DNA from: Vicia villosa
Lineage: Eukaryota > Streptophyta > Magnoliopsida > Fabales > Fabaceae
Direction: 5' to 3'
DNA length: 64,000 nt
Assembly: GCF_029867415.1 (NCBI RefSeq)
Contig: NW_026705008.1
Span: 434,001 to 498,000, forward strand
Under the pieces are notes generated by a model that saw nothing but the letters and a program-made list of their open reading frames with translations, was not told the DNA's origin and searched no databases. The position numbers were made by a program, and so were the translations under genes. Every line of letters begins with the position of its first letter. Position 1 is the first letter of the stretch. This document shows positions 34,221-46,738 of this stretch, piece by piece.

Positions 34221-36557
34221 CATATGGTCTAATAAACATCATGTAGGGACAATCTATTCTCGTATTGATAGGCTTCTAGGGAACACTGCTTGGTTTCAAA
34301 ATCATTTGTACTATTCCTTAAAAACTCTTCCCCCAAATGTTTCGATCATTCCTTGCTTTACCTTCAACATCAAGATCTCTTTGTTAGAAGACATAAAAGA
34401 TTTAGATTCTTAAACTGTGTGACTGATACTGAAGGATACCATAAAGCTGTGGAACAGAGTTGGCATGAACCTATTCAAGGAGGGCCTAGTTATGTTTTGT
34501 GGAGTAAGTTGAAGAGGCTTCAAACCATTCTTTATAGAATGAATAAACCTCTTATCTCAGCTAATCAAAAAGTTATTCAAGCTCGAGCTTACCTCTCTAT
34601 TGCCCAAGAGAATCTGATACATGACAGAATAAACAGTGAGTTGATTGCCAATGTTAAAAGATGCACTGAAGACCTCCTCAAGTGTAATGACATAGAGGAT
34701 AGCATTCTGAAACAAAGGGCTAAGATCTCTTGGCTTAAAGAAGGTGATGGAAAAAATGCTTACTTTCATGCTTTTATTAAAAATAATCAATCTTCTAAGT
34801 CTCTTTCTATGCAGGAAAAATATAATGGGCAACCTATTACCTCTCATGATGCTATAGAAGAAGTCCTTGGTTTTTATGGTAAACTCATGGGCACTAGGCA
34901 GAATAATCTGGACTGTGTGGATGTTGCTGTTTAAAGGAAAGGGGCTTAATTAAACAGAGATCAAAGGCTGCATCTTGAGAGACAAGTCAGTGAGGAGGAA
35001 ACCTATAATACTTTGAAAGGCATTGATGATAACTCGGCCCCCTGGTATAGATGGTTATACTGCCAAATTCTTCAAAACTAGTTGGCAGACCATTAAGGTA
35101 GATGTGATAGTTACAATCCATGAATACTTTGATAAAGGAAAGTTATATAAAGCCTTCAATTGTACCATGGTCTCCCTTGTTCCAAAAAGTAACTCTGCCA
35201 GACACATAAAAGATTTCAGGCCTATTTCTGTTTGCACTACATTTTACAAGATCATTTCTAGAATTCTTACTGCCAGGCTCAGCCATGTCATTGGTAGTGT
35301 TGTGAGTAACAATCAAGCAGCGTTCATACCTGGCCAACAGATTCATAGCCATATTCTAATGGCATATGAGCTCCTTAAAGGTTATAACTGCAAAAATGGG
35401 CCTCCTAGATGTATCTTTCAGATTGATCTGCAAAAAAACCTATGATATGATCAATTGGCAGGCTTTAGAAGTTATAATGCGGGAAATTGGATTCCCTCAA
35501 ACCTTTACTCAATGGATTATGAACACTCTGACTAGTGTCTCTTACAAATTCATCATCAATGGGGCCCCATTCTAATTTGCTTGTTGCTAAGAGAGGAATT
35601 AGCAAGGGGATCCTATATCCCCTTACCTCTTTGTTACTCTCATGGAGTACCTTCAAAGATGCATCCATCAGATGCAACTTGACCCAAAATTCCATCATCA
35701 TTCTAATTGTAAGAAGCTTCAGCTCACCAATCTTATGTTTGCAGATGATGTTTTGCTTATGTCCAGAGGTGACCCCGATTCAGTAGAGATGTTGCTAACA
35801 ACCTTCACCAAGTTCTTGGATTCCACAGGTATGCAAATTAACAAATCTAAGAGTAATCTTTACTTTGGTGTTGTTCATAATAATGTGAAAGTTAGTATTC
35901 TTAACATGACTGGGTTGAAGGAGGGCTTCCTTACTTTTAAATACCTTGGAGTATCTATATCTTGCAAAAAGCTTGCTCCCCACCATTACTTGGCCCTCAT
36001 TGAGAAAATTCTGGTCAGAATAAAGCACTGGACTGCAAAATTACTAACCTATGCTGGCAGGTTGCAATTAATCAAGAGTGTTTCCTTTTCTATTGCGAAT
36101 TATTGGATGGTTTGCTTCCCGATTCCAAAAAATGTTATCAGTAAGATTGATGCTCTTTGTAGATCTTACTTCTGGACTGGTAAGGATAGCATTAGTCGTA
36201 AAAGCCTTGTGGCTTGGTCTTTAGTTTGTAAGCCTATCAAACAATGGGGGGCTGGGCATTATTGATTTAAAAATCAAGAACATTTGCACCATGATCAAAC
36301 TTTTGTCGAATATCTGTAATAAACCTGACAGTTTATGAGTGAAGTGGGTTCACTCATACTACTTAAAGAATCAGAACATCTTTGATATGCAGCCCAAAAC
36401 TAACAGCTCTTAGATTCTGCGTGCTATCCTGAATGTGAGAAGTTGTGTTCTTGATCACCAAAGCCTGTGGCATGACATGGAATTGAAGGGTAACTTTAAT
36501 TGTGGTGCCTTCTACCAAAGTCTTAATTATAGCCCGAGTGTTCCTTGGAGTGCTATC
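34221..36557 (+). pseudogene. L1-type LINE ORF2, first segment (5'-truncated; end of endonuclease, then reverse transcriptase)
   Basis: The frame opens within the last part of an endonuclease domain (WSNKHHVGTIYSRIDRLLGN from about 34229). It continues through the linker (ISWLKEGDGKNAYFHAFIK) to a non-LTR reverse transcriptase: PGIDGYTAKFFK, FRPISVCTTFYKIISRILTA, NQAAFIPGQQIHSHIL, the catalytic FADDVLL near 35735-35755, and KYLGVSISCKK, GRLQLIKSV near 36050. Stops and frameshifts occur near 34932, 35040, 35440, 35575 and 36265. The reading breaks at 36557 inside the post-RT region (NYSPSVPWSAI) and resumes at 49010 beyond the inserted LTR array. It is a dead copy. Confidence 0.92.
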
Positions 36558-36684
36558 TCAAGGATAGAAAAACACTTAGAAAGGGGGGGTTTGAATAAGT
36601 GTAGCCCGAGTGTTCCTTGGAGTGATATCTCAAGGATAGAAAAACACTAAGAATATTGATTCAGAACAAATCTTGTTCTAACAA
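36530..36684. other. Rearranged left border of the LTR array
   Basis: LINE sequence GTAGCCCGAGTGTTCCTTGG-type (36530-36557) plus TCAAGGATAGAAAAACAC is followed by a plus-oriented LTR-like piece (AAAGGGGGGGTTTGAATAAG). The LINE piece plus CAAGGATAGAAAAACAC is then repeated at 36601-36649. Next come the last ~40 bp of an LTR unit (...CAAATCTTGTTCTAACA) and unit 1. The ~72-bp duplication and the inverted scrap suggest template switching at a break. Confidence 0.65.
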
Positions 36685-37779
36685 TGTAGTTTAGTTAACA
36701 ACGAACTAGGATAAGAATCATTGTGCAAATTGTTTTTATCTTAAGAGTTTTAAAGCTACACTTATTCAAACCCCCCCTTTGGAGTGATTTACCTCACCTG
36801 AGGATTTAATTCACTAATCACACGAGATTACAATGGTTTTCCACTTAGATAACTTCTAAGTCTTCTAGAGTATTCTGATCACAACCTGATCACTCTAGGA
36901 ACACAATGCTTAGATACCCTCTAAGACTTTCTAGAGAATCCGATCACAATTTGATCTCCTCTAGTTCTTACAAATGAATGTAAACAATTCTTACAAGAGT
37001 ATTACAATGCTTCTTAAAAGCTATAATCACAACTGTGATATTTCTCTTAAAGTTTAAGCTTAATCTCACTAAGGTATTACAACAGTAATGAAGTGAGGTT
37101 GAAGATGAAGTTTGAGAGCTTTTGAATTTGACAGCGTTTCTGTATGTTTGCGCAAAGTGTTGTATTCAGCTTCTCATCATAAATTTTATTTATAGGTGTT
37201 TAAGAAGATGAATGTTGGGAGCATTTAATCCGTTGCGTGATCCGTACATCATTGCATTTAATGTTTCACTCTTTTGTCAACTACCTCGAGCCTTGATTTT
37301 CCTGCTTTAACTGACGTTGCCTTTAATAGCTTCTAACGTTCCTTTTGTCAGTCAGCGTAGCCTACCATCTTGTACTTGCTTCTGATGTGATCTTTGTTGA
37401 TACAACGTTTGAATATATCAGAGTCAAACAGCTTGGTGCGGAGCATCTTCTTGTCTTCTGACCATGAATAGCTTCTAGCGTGATACCATGAGAACTTCAG
37501 TGTTTCTGCTTCTGATCTCAAGTTCTTCTGATGCTTCAATAGACCATGTTCTGATTCTGCTTGACCATCTTCTGATGTCTTGCGAGAGCATGTTCTGATG
37601 TTGCATACTTGAACCTTCCGAGTCAGTGCTTCTTGCGCTGATTTTGTTCATACTCTTTATATATTTCCTGAAATGGAAATTGCATAGAATTAGAGTACCA
37701 CACTGTCTCAAGCAAAATTCATATACATTGTTATCATCAAAACTAAGAATATTGATTGAGAACAAATCTTGTTCTAACA
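36685..37779 (-). repeat. LTR unit 1
   Basis: 1095 bp; carries the plus-strand marker GAACTAGGATAAGAATC near its start, shared with units 3 and 5. Confidence 0.93.
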
Positions 37780-37780
37780 A

Positions 37781-38874
37781 TGTAGTTTAGTTAACAACGA
37801 ACCAGTATAAAAATCATTGTGCAAATTGTTTTTATCTTAAGAGTTTTAAAGCTACACTTATTCAAACCCCCCCTTTGGAGTGATTTACCTCACCTGAGGA
37901 TTTAATTCACTAATCACACGAGATTACAATGGTTTTCCACTTAGATAACTTCTAAGCCTTCTAGAGTATTCTGATCACAACCTGATCACTTTAGGAACAC
38001 AATGCTTAGATACCCTCTAAGACTTTCTAGAGAATCCGATCACAACTTGATCTCCTCTAGTTCTTACAAATGAATGTAAACAATTCTTATAAAAGTATTA
38101 CAATGCTTCTTAAAAGCTATAATCACAATTGTGATATTTCTCTTAAAGTTTAAGCTTAATCTCACTAAGGTATTACAACAGTAATGAAGTGAGGTTGAAG
38201 ATGAAGTTTGAGAGCTTTTGAATTCGACAGCGTTTCTGTATGCTTGCGCAAAGTGTTGTATTCAGCTTCTCATCATAACTTTTATTTATAGGTGTTTAAG
38301 AAGATGACCGTTGGGAGCATTTAATGCGTTGCGTGATCCGTACAGCATTGCATTTAATGTTTCACTCTTTTGTCAACTACCTCGAGCCTTGATTTTCCTA
38401 CTTTAACTGACGTTGCCTTTAATAGCTTCTAACGTTCCTTTTGTCAGTCAGCGTAGCCTACCATCTTGTACTTGCTTCTGATCTGATCTTTGTTGATACA
38501 ACGTTTGAATATATCAGAGTCAAACAGCTTGGTGCGAGCATCTTCTTGTCTTCTGACCATGAAGAGCTTCTAGCGTGATACCATGAGAACTTCAGTGCTT
38601 CTGCTTCTAATCTCAAGTTCTTCTGATGCTTCAATAGACCATGTTCTGATTCTGCTTGACCATCTTCTGATATCTTGCGAGAGCATGTTCTGATGTTGCA
38701 TACTTGAACCTTCTGAGTCAGTGCTTCTTGCGCTGATTTTGTGCATACTCTTTATATATTTCCTGAAATGGAAATTGCATAGAATTAGAGTACCACACTG
38801 TCTCAAGCAAAATTCATATACATTGTTATCATCAAAACTAAGAATATTGATTCAGAACAAATCTTGTTCTAACA
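37781..38874 (-). repeat. LTR unit 2 (type B)
   Basis: 1094 bp; markers GAACCAGTATAAAAATC, CTTCTAATCTCAAG and GATATCTTGCG, shared with unit 4. Confidence 0.93.
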
Positions 38875-38875
38875 A

Positions 38876-39970
38876 TGTAGTTTAGTTAACAACGAACTAG
38901 GATAAGAATCATTGTGCAAATTGTTTTTATCTTAAGAGTTTTAAAGCTACACTTATTCAAACCCCCCATTTGGAGTGATTTACCTCACCTGAGGATTTAA
39001 TTCACCAATCACACGAGATTACAATGGTTTTCCACTTAGATAACTTCTAAGTCTTCTAGAGTATTCTGATCACAACCTGATCACTCTAGGAACACAATGC
39101 TTAGATACCCTCTAAGACTTTCTAGAGAATCCGATCACAATTTGATCTCCTCTAGTTCTTACAAATGAATGTAAACAATTCTTACAAGAGTATTACAATG
39201 CTTCTTAAAAGCTATAATCACAACTGTGATATTTCTCTTAAAGTTTAAGCTTAATCTCACTAAGGTATTACAACAGTAATGAAGTGAGGTTGAAGATGAA
39301 GTTTGAGAGCTTTTGAATTTGACAGCGTTTCTGTATGTTTGCGCAAAGTGTTGTATTCAGCTTCTCATCATAACTTTTATATATAGGTGTTTAAGAAGAT
39401 GACTGTTGGGAGCATTTAATCCGTTGCGTGATCCGTACATCATTGCATATAATGTTTCATTTTTTTGTCAACTACCTCGAGCCTTGATTTTCCTGCTTTA
39501 ACTGACGTTGCCTTTAATAGCTTCTAACGTTCCTTTTGTCAGTCAGCGTAGCCTACCATCTTGTACTTGCTTCTGATCTGATCTTTGTTGATACAACGTT
39601 TGAATATATCAGAGTCAAACAGCTTGGTGCGAAGCATCTTCTTGTCTTCTGACCATGAATAGCTTCTAGCGTGATACCATGAGAACTTCAGTGTTTCTGC
39701 TTCTGATCTCAAGTTCTTCTGATGCTTCAATAGAGCATGTTCTTATTCTGCTTGACCATCTTCTGATGTCTTGCGAGAGCATGTTCTGATGTTGCATACT
39801 TGAACCTTCTAAGTCAGTGCTTCTTGCGCTGATTTTGTGCATACTCTTTATATATTTCCTGAAATGGAAATTGCGTAGAATTAGAGTACCACACTGTCTC
39901 AAGCAAAATTCATATACATTGTTATCATCAAAACTAAGAATATTGATTCAGAACAAATCTTGTTCTAACA
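38876..39970 (-). repeat. LTR unit 3 (type A)
   Basis: 1095 bp; markers CCCCCCATTTGGAG and AATAGAGCATGTTCTTATTC, shared with unit 5. Confidence 0.93.
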
Positions 39971-39971
39971 A

Positions 39972-41065
39972 TGTAGTTTAGTTAACAACGAACCAGTATA
40001 AAAATCATTGTGCAAATTGTTTTTATCTTAAGAGTTTTAAAGCTACACTTATTCAAACCCCCCCTTTGGAGTGATTTACCTCACCTGAGGATTTAATTCA
40101 CTAATCACACGAGATTACAATGGTTTTCCACTTAGATAACTTCTAAGCCTTCTAGAGTATTCTGATCACAACCTGATCACTTTAGGAACACAATGCTTAG
40201 ATACCCTCTAAGACTTTCTAGAGAATCCGATCAAAACTTGATCTCCTCTAGTTCTTACAAATGAATGTAAACAATTCTTATAAAAGTATTACAATGCTTC
40301 TTAAAAGCTATAATCACAATTGTGATATTTCTCTTAAAGTTTAAGCTTAATCTCACTAAGGTATTACAACAGTAATGAAGTGAGGTTGAAGATGAAGTTT
40401 GAGAGCTTTTGAATTCGACAGCGTTTCTGTATGCTTGCGCAAAGTGTTGTATTCAGCTTCTCATCATAACTTTTATTTATAGGTGTTTAAGAAGATGACC
40501 GTTGGGAGCATTTAACGCGTTGCGTGATCCGTACAGCATTGCATTTAATGTTTCACTCTTTTGTCAACTACCTCGAGCCTTGATTTTCCTACTTTAACTG
40601 ACGTTGCCTTTAATAGCTTCTAACGTTCCTTTTGTCAGTCAGCGTAGCCTACCATCTTGTACTTGCTTCTGATCTGATCTTTGTTGATACAACGTTTGAA
40701 TATATCAGAGTCAAACAGCTTGGTGCGAGCATCTTCTTGTCTTCTGACCATGAAGAGCTTCTAGCGTGATACCATGAGAACTTCAGTGCTTCTGCTTCTA
40801 ATCTCAAGTTCTTCTGATGCTTCAATAGACCATGTTCTGATTCTGCTTGACCATCTTCTGATATCTTGCGAGAGCATGTTCTGATGTTGCATACTTGAAC
40901 CTTCTGAGTCAGTGCTTCTTGCGCTGATTTTGTGCATACTCTTTATATATTTCCTGAAATGGAAATTGCATAGAATTAGAGTACCACACTGTCTCAAGCA
41001 AAATTCATATACATTGTTATCATCAAAACTAAGAATATTGATTCAGAACAAATCTTGTTCTAACA
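39972..41065 (-). repeat. LTR unit 4 (type B)
   Basis: 1094 bp; nearly identical to unit 2, at a distance of 2191 bp. Confidence 0.93.
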
Positions 41066-41066
41066 A

Positions 41067-42161
41067 TGTAGTTTAGTTAACAACGAACTAGGATAAGAAT
41101 CATTGTGCAAATTGTTTTTATCTTAAGAGTTTTAAAGCTACACTTATTCAAACCCCCCATTTGGAGTGATTTACCTCACCTGAGGATTTAATTCACTAAT
41201 CACACGAGATTACAATGGTTTTCCACTTAGATAACTTCTAAGTCTTCTAGAGTATTCTGATCACAACCTGATCACTCTAGGAACACAATGCTTAGATACC
41301 CTCTAAGACTTTCTAGAGAATCCGATCACAATTTGATCTCCTCTAGTTCTTACAAATGAATGTAAACAATTCTTACAAGAGTATTACAATGCTTCTTAAA
41401 AGCTATAATCACAACTGTGATATTTCTCTTAAAGTTTAAGCTTAATCTCACTAAGGTATTACAACAGTAATGAAGTGAGGTTGAAGATGAAGTTTGAGAG
41501 CTTTTGAATTTGACAGCGTTTCTGTATGTTTGCGCTAAGTGTTGTATTCAGCTTCTCATCATAACTTTTATATATAGGGATTTAAGAAGATGACTGTTGG
41601 GAGCATTTAATCCGTTGCGTGATCCGTACATCATTGCATTTAATGTTTCACTCTTTTGTCAACTACCTCGAGCCTTGATTTTCCTGCTTTAACCGACGTT
41701 GCCTTTAATAGCTTCTAACGTTCCTTTTGTCAGTCAGCGTAGCCTACCATCTTGTACTTGCTTCTGATCTGATCTTTGTTGATACAACGTTTGAATATAT
41801 CAGAGTCAAACAGCTTGGTGCGAAGCATCTTCTTGTCTTCTGACCATGAATAGCTTCTAGCGTGATACCATGAGAACTTCAGTGTTTCTGCTTCTGATCT
41901 CAAGTTCTTCTGATGCTTCAATAGAGCATGTTCTTATTCTGCTTGACCATCTTCTGATGTCTTGCGAGAGCATGTTCTGATGTTGCATACTTGAACCTTC
42001 TAAGTCAGTGCTTCTTGCGCTGATTTTGTGCATACTCTTTATATATTTCCTGAAATGGAAATTGCATAGAATTAGAGTACCACATTGTCTCAAGCAAAAT
42101 TCATATACATTGTTATCATCAAAACTAAGAATATTGATTCAGAACAAATCTTGTTCTAACA
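41067..42161 (-). repeat. LTR unit 5 (type A)
   Basis: 1095 bp; nearly identical to unit 3, at a distance of 2191 bp. Confidence 0.93.
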
Positions 42162-42162
42162 A

Positions 42163-43257
42163 TGTAGTTTAGTTAACAATGAACCAGGATAAAAATCATT
42201 GTGCAAATTGTTTTTATCTTAAGAGTTTTAAAGCTACACTTATTCAAACCCCCCCTTTGGAGTGATTTACCTCACCTGAGGATTTAATTCAATAATCACA
42301 CGAGATTACAATGGTTTTCCACTTAGATAACTTCTAAGTCTTCTAGAGTATTCTGATCACAACCTGATCACTCTAGGAACACAATGCTTAGATACCCTCT
42401 AAGACTTTCTAGAGAATCCGATCACAACTTGATCTGCTCTAGTTCTTACAAATGAATGTAAACAATTCTTACAAGAGTATTACAATGCTTCTTAAAAGCT
42501 ATAATCACAATTGTGATATTTCTCTTAAAGTTTAAGCTTAATCTCACTAAGCTTTTACAACAGTAATGAAGTGTGGTTGAAGATGAAGTTTGAGAGCTTT
42601 TGAATTTGACAGTGTTTCTGTATGTTTGCGCAAAGTGTTGTATTCAGTTTCTCATCATAACTTTTATTTATAGGTGTTTAAGAAGATGACCGTTGGGAGC
42701 ATTTAATTCGTTGTGTGATCCGTACAGCATTGCATTTAATGTTTCACTCTTTTGTCAACTACCTCGAGCCTTGATTTTCCTACTTTAACTGACGTTGCCT
42801 TTAATAGCTTCTAACGTTCCTTTTGTCAGTCAGCGTAGCCTACCATCTTGTACTTGCTTCTGATCTGATCTTTGTTGATACAACGTTTGAATATATCAGA
42901 GTCAAACAGCTTGGTGCGGAGCATCTTCTTGTCTTCTGACCATGCAGAGCTTCTAGCGTGATACCATGAGAACTTCAGTGTTTCTGCTTCTGATCTCAAG
43001 TTCTTCTGATGCTTCAATAGACCATGTTCTGATTCTGCTTGACCATCTTCTGATGTCTTGCGAGAGCATGTTCTGATGTTGCATACTTGAACCTTCTGAG
43101 TCAGTGCTTCTTGCGCTGATTTTGTGCATACTCTTTATATATTTCCTGAAATGGAAATTGCATAGAATTAGAGTACCACATTGTGTCAAGCAAAATTCAT
43201 ATACATTGTTATCATCAAAACTAAGAATATTGATTCAGAACAAATGTTGTTCTAACA
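42163..43257 (-). repeat. LTR unit 6
   Basis: 1095 bp; shares ATTCAATAATCACACG with unit 7, unlike units 1-5. Confidence 0.93.
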
Positions 43258-44858
43258 ATGTAGTTTAGTTAACAACGAACCAGGATAAAAATCATTGTGC
43301 AAATTGTTTTTATCTTAAGAGTTTTAAAGCTACACTTATTCAAACCCCCCCCCCTTTGGAGTGATTTACCTCACCTGAGGATTTAATTCAATAATCACAC
43401 GAGATTACAATGGTTTTCCACTTAGATAACTTCTAAGTCTTCTAGAGTATTCTGATCACAACCTGATCACTCTAGGAACACAATGCTTAGATACCCTCTA
43501 AGACTTTCTAGAGAATCCGATCACAACTTGATCTCCTCTAGTTCTTACAAATGACTGTAAACAATTCTTACAAGAGTATTACAATGCTTCTTAAAAGCTA
43601 TAATCACAATTGTGATATTTCTCTTAAAGTTTAAGCTTAATCTCACTAAGGTATTACAACAGTAATGAAGTGAGGTTGAAGATGAAGTTTGAGAGCTTTT
43701 GAATTTGACAGCGTTTCTGTATGTTTGCGCAAAGTGTTGTATTCAGCTTCTCATCATAACTTTTATTTATAGGTGTTTAAGAAGATGACCGTTGGGAGCA
43801 TTTAATGCGTTGCGTGATCCGTACAGCATTGCATTTAATGTTTCACTCTTTTGTCAACTACCTCGAGCCTTGATTTTCCTACTTTAACTAACGTTGCCTT
43901 TAATAGCTTCTAACATTCCTTTTGTCAGTCAGCGTAGCCTACCATCTTGTACTTTCTTCTGATCTGATCTTTGTTGATACAACGTTTGAATATATCAGAG
44001 TCAAACAGCTTGGTGCAGAGCATCTTCTTGTCTTCTGACCATGAAGAGCTTCTAGCGTGATACCATGAGAACTTCAGTGCTTCTGCTTCTGATCTCAAGT
44101 TCTTCTGATGCTTCAATAGACTGTGTTCTGATTCTGCTTGACCATCTTCTGATGTCTTGCGAGAGCATGTTCTGATGTTGCATACTTGAACCTTCTGAGT
44201 CAGTGCTTCTTGCGCTGATTTTGTGCATACTCTTTATATATTTCCTGAAATGGAAATTGCATAGAATTAGAGTACCACATTGTCTCAAGCAAAAATCATA
44301 TACATTGTTATCATCTGTTATACCCCAAAATTTGCCCGCATCTTTTTTCAAGAAAAACTCCAATCTAAAAATTAGGAGTTTCATATAATCAGGGATTTTT
44401 GTTTCATAAATATCCTGATTTATGAAATACTTAGTTTTTAGAATTTTTCTTATACGGTATTTTGGCTCGCTGTTGGATTTACTCTTACGCCAACGCCAAG
44501 TACTGTTTATTACTTCACACCCGCTATTTATTTGATATTTATTTACAGATAAGTAGTACTGACGCAATTGGTACAGAACTAAATCTTTTGCAGGCGCAGA
44601 GTCCGGGGGTTCAGACTGTACTGGTAACAAGTAAATTATTACTAATTTTTGTTTCCCACTACCTTTTGTACTATATTCCATTATTTTCAAAATCTCTTTT
44701 CAAATCTTTCTTTCACAATCAAATCCTAACTTTATTCTATACATCTCTCTTTTTCCCAACACTATCATACACTTTCTTTCAAATCTTACTTCCACTCAAA
44801 TTTTTTCTTTTGTACGGAATCACTTCACTCTCCAACGTCTCTATCCTTCTTTTCATTC

Positions 44859-44869
44859 TATAAATACCT
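44859..44869 (+). promoter_or_regulatory. TATA box, upstream, in the solo LTR
   Basis: CTATAAATACC lies 544 bp into the LTR, followed by a pyrimidine-rich leader. Confidence 0.5.
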
Positions 44870-45439
44870 CTCATTTTTTTTCATAAAATCTCACATCAAA
44901 TTCTAACTCATCTCTTAAATGGTTACTTCATATTCATTTTCTCTCCTTTCCCCGGCAAAAATGGCGAAGCGGATAGAAACGTGTTTTCTTATGGTCATCA
45001 CCGTTGTGGTGGTAATCATGTCTTTCTTCTGTCTACATAGCCCGGAAAAATATGGACCTGGGATGTTGACACTCCCAATCATCTATATGTTATTGTTTGT
45101 AGCATGGGTTATTAATCGTCATTCTTAAAGTTTGTCGTATCTCCTATTTCTTAAATGTATCGTTTACTCGTCGTACTGTTCATTATAGTATGCAATATTT
45201 GTACTGTCAGTATTAAATGTTGTACTATTTGTCATACTGTTGCTTAATTATTCAGATAATATTTTGTGTGTTTTTTGCCAGTCAAATATTTATTTTTCTG
45301 TGCATTAAATGATTTTCAGGGTTATTATCGGTAATTTTGCTCGCATACAGTATATATTATTTATTTATTATGTCTGTGTTTTTTTAACAAGTCATGTAAA
45401 TAAATTTTCAACATTAAAAAAAACAAAAAAACAACAAAA

Positions 45440-46190
45440 AGAAAATTAACTTTGACTGTTGATTTTTCACTCTACATTAATACCTGAACAGTCAGTTGAC
45501 AATCAAACTGCTGACAGTACAATTCTCAGTGTTTTATACCATCAATCAAATCAATCTTTTGCAATTCAAAATTCCAAGATTTATGTCCTAGAAGTCTTCT
45601 GAATATCACATGATTAGCAGAGACTCAACACTGCACAAAAATCAGGTACGCTTAATTGTCTCCTACACAAACAGTCCCTAATTAGGGTTTATTGTTTTTT
45701 CAGGAGAAACAAGTTTTTGAGACCTCAAATGGATTTCATGGACCTCCATACATCTCAAAGTACCATCATACAAATTTTCAAACTTCAATTCACTCATACG
45801 CACCGTCAGCAGCTCAAACAGTCAATAGATGACCCGTTTGACCAAAAAGTCAACAGACAGTCAAAAATGAATTTTTTTGTCAACATACATATTTTGTCAA
45901 AGGATTCATCATTTGATCATTGGATGATCATAATTCATCAAGGAAAGATCAAAAATCAACAAAACCCTAAGATTCAAAATTAGGGTTTTCTCCTAAAAAG
46001 TCAACTGAACTTTGACTGGTCATAACTCTCTCATCCTTCATCCAAAAAATCCAAACCAACGCTCATTTTGAAGTAAATTCAATTATCTTTAAAATGCAAT
46101 TGGTCCCATGCTCATTAGGTTCACCATTTGAAAAATATGAACCAAGACATTACAGGTCATTTTCAAAGTCAACAAAAAGACACGTTTTTC
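45440..46190. promoter_or_regulatory. Cluster of W-box cores (TTGAC/GTCAA)
   Basis: At least ten TTGAC or GTCAA words occur in ~750 bp, e.g. TTTGACTG, AGTTGACA, GTTTGACC, AAAGTCAACA, AAAGTCAACTG. TTGAC is the core bound by WRKY factors. The nested element's LTR has similar words near 5886-5915 and 6060-6090. Confidence 0.5.
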
Positions 46191-46728
46191 AAAAGAACAC
46201 ACAAGGAGCATAAAAAATCATTTTGACATGAGACCAAAGACATTGGTTAAAGGACTCTATGAGGTTTCCAAAAAGTGCAAGATCTCCTTCATATGACAAA
46301 AATTGAGGGATTTACACCTTGTTGAAGTTGGCTAAATTTTGGGAAAATGCATAAAACCAACATTGATAAAAAATGTATTTTTTCCAAATGGGGCCAAGTT
46401 TTCATAGTTCAAACATGTTTACCATGATATAATGGGCCTCCCACGACCAAGACAAAGCCCACACCATTTTTATTCATTTTTGGTTTAATTTTATCCTATT
46501 TTAAGATTAAATTGAAAATGGAAAATGGAAGGATAATGGATGGCTTAATTTCTAAGCATGACTCATCAAGGGAATCAACCAAAACTCTGCCTCAAGCCAA
46601 GTACAGCAGAAGGAGGGTGGAAAGTCAAGCCATGGTAGCTTAAATGCAAAGCCATATGTGTTGAAAAAGTCAAGAATTCAACAAAAGCACTTAATGCTTT
46701 TTAGCTTAGTTCTTAAGCACTTCAATGC

Positions 46729-46738
46729 CTATATAAGA
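46729..46738 (+). promoter_or_regulatory. Second TATA box in the solo LTR
   Basis: CCTATATAAGAG lies ~2.4 kb into the LTR, downstream of the W-box cluster and followed by a plausible leader. It looks stronger than the upstream one. Confidence 0.5.

Noticed and set aside
37475..44690. Repeated minus-strand open frames of 63 and 78 codons (212 in the last copy) in each array unit
   Set aside because: They are conserved only because the LTR units are near-identical copies; composition is not protein-like, no domain is recognised, and the 212-codon version arises from the solo LTR junction.
44919..45128. Small membrane protein (69 codons with a hydrophobic middle)
   Set aside because: It lies in the solo LTR just after a TATA box and could be chance; no homologue is known to me and nothing else supports translation.
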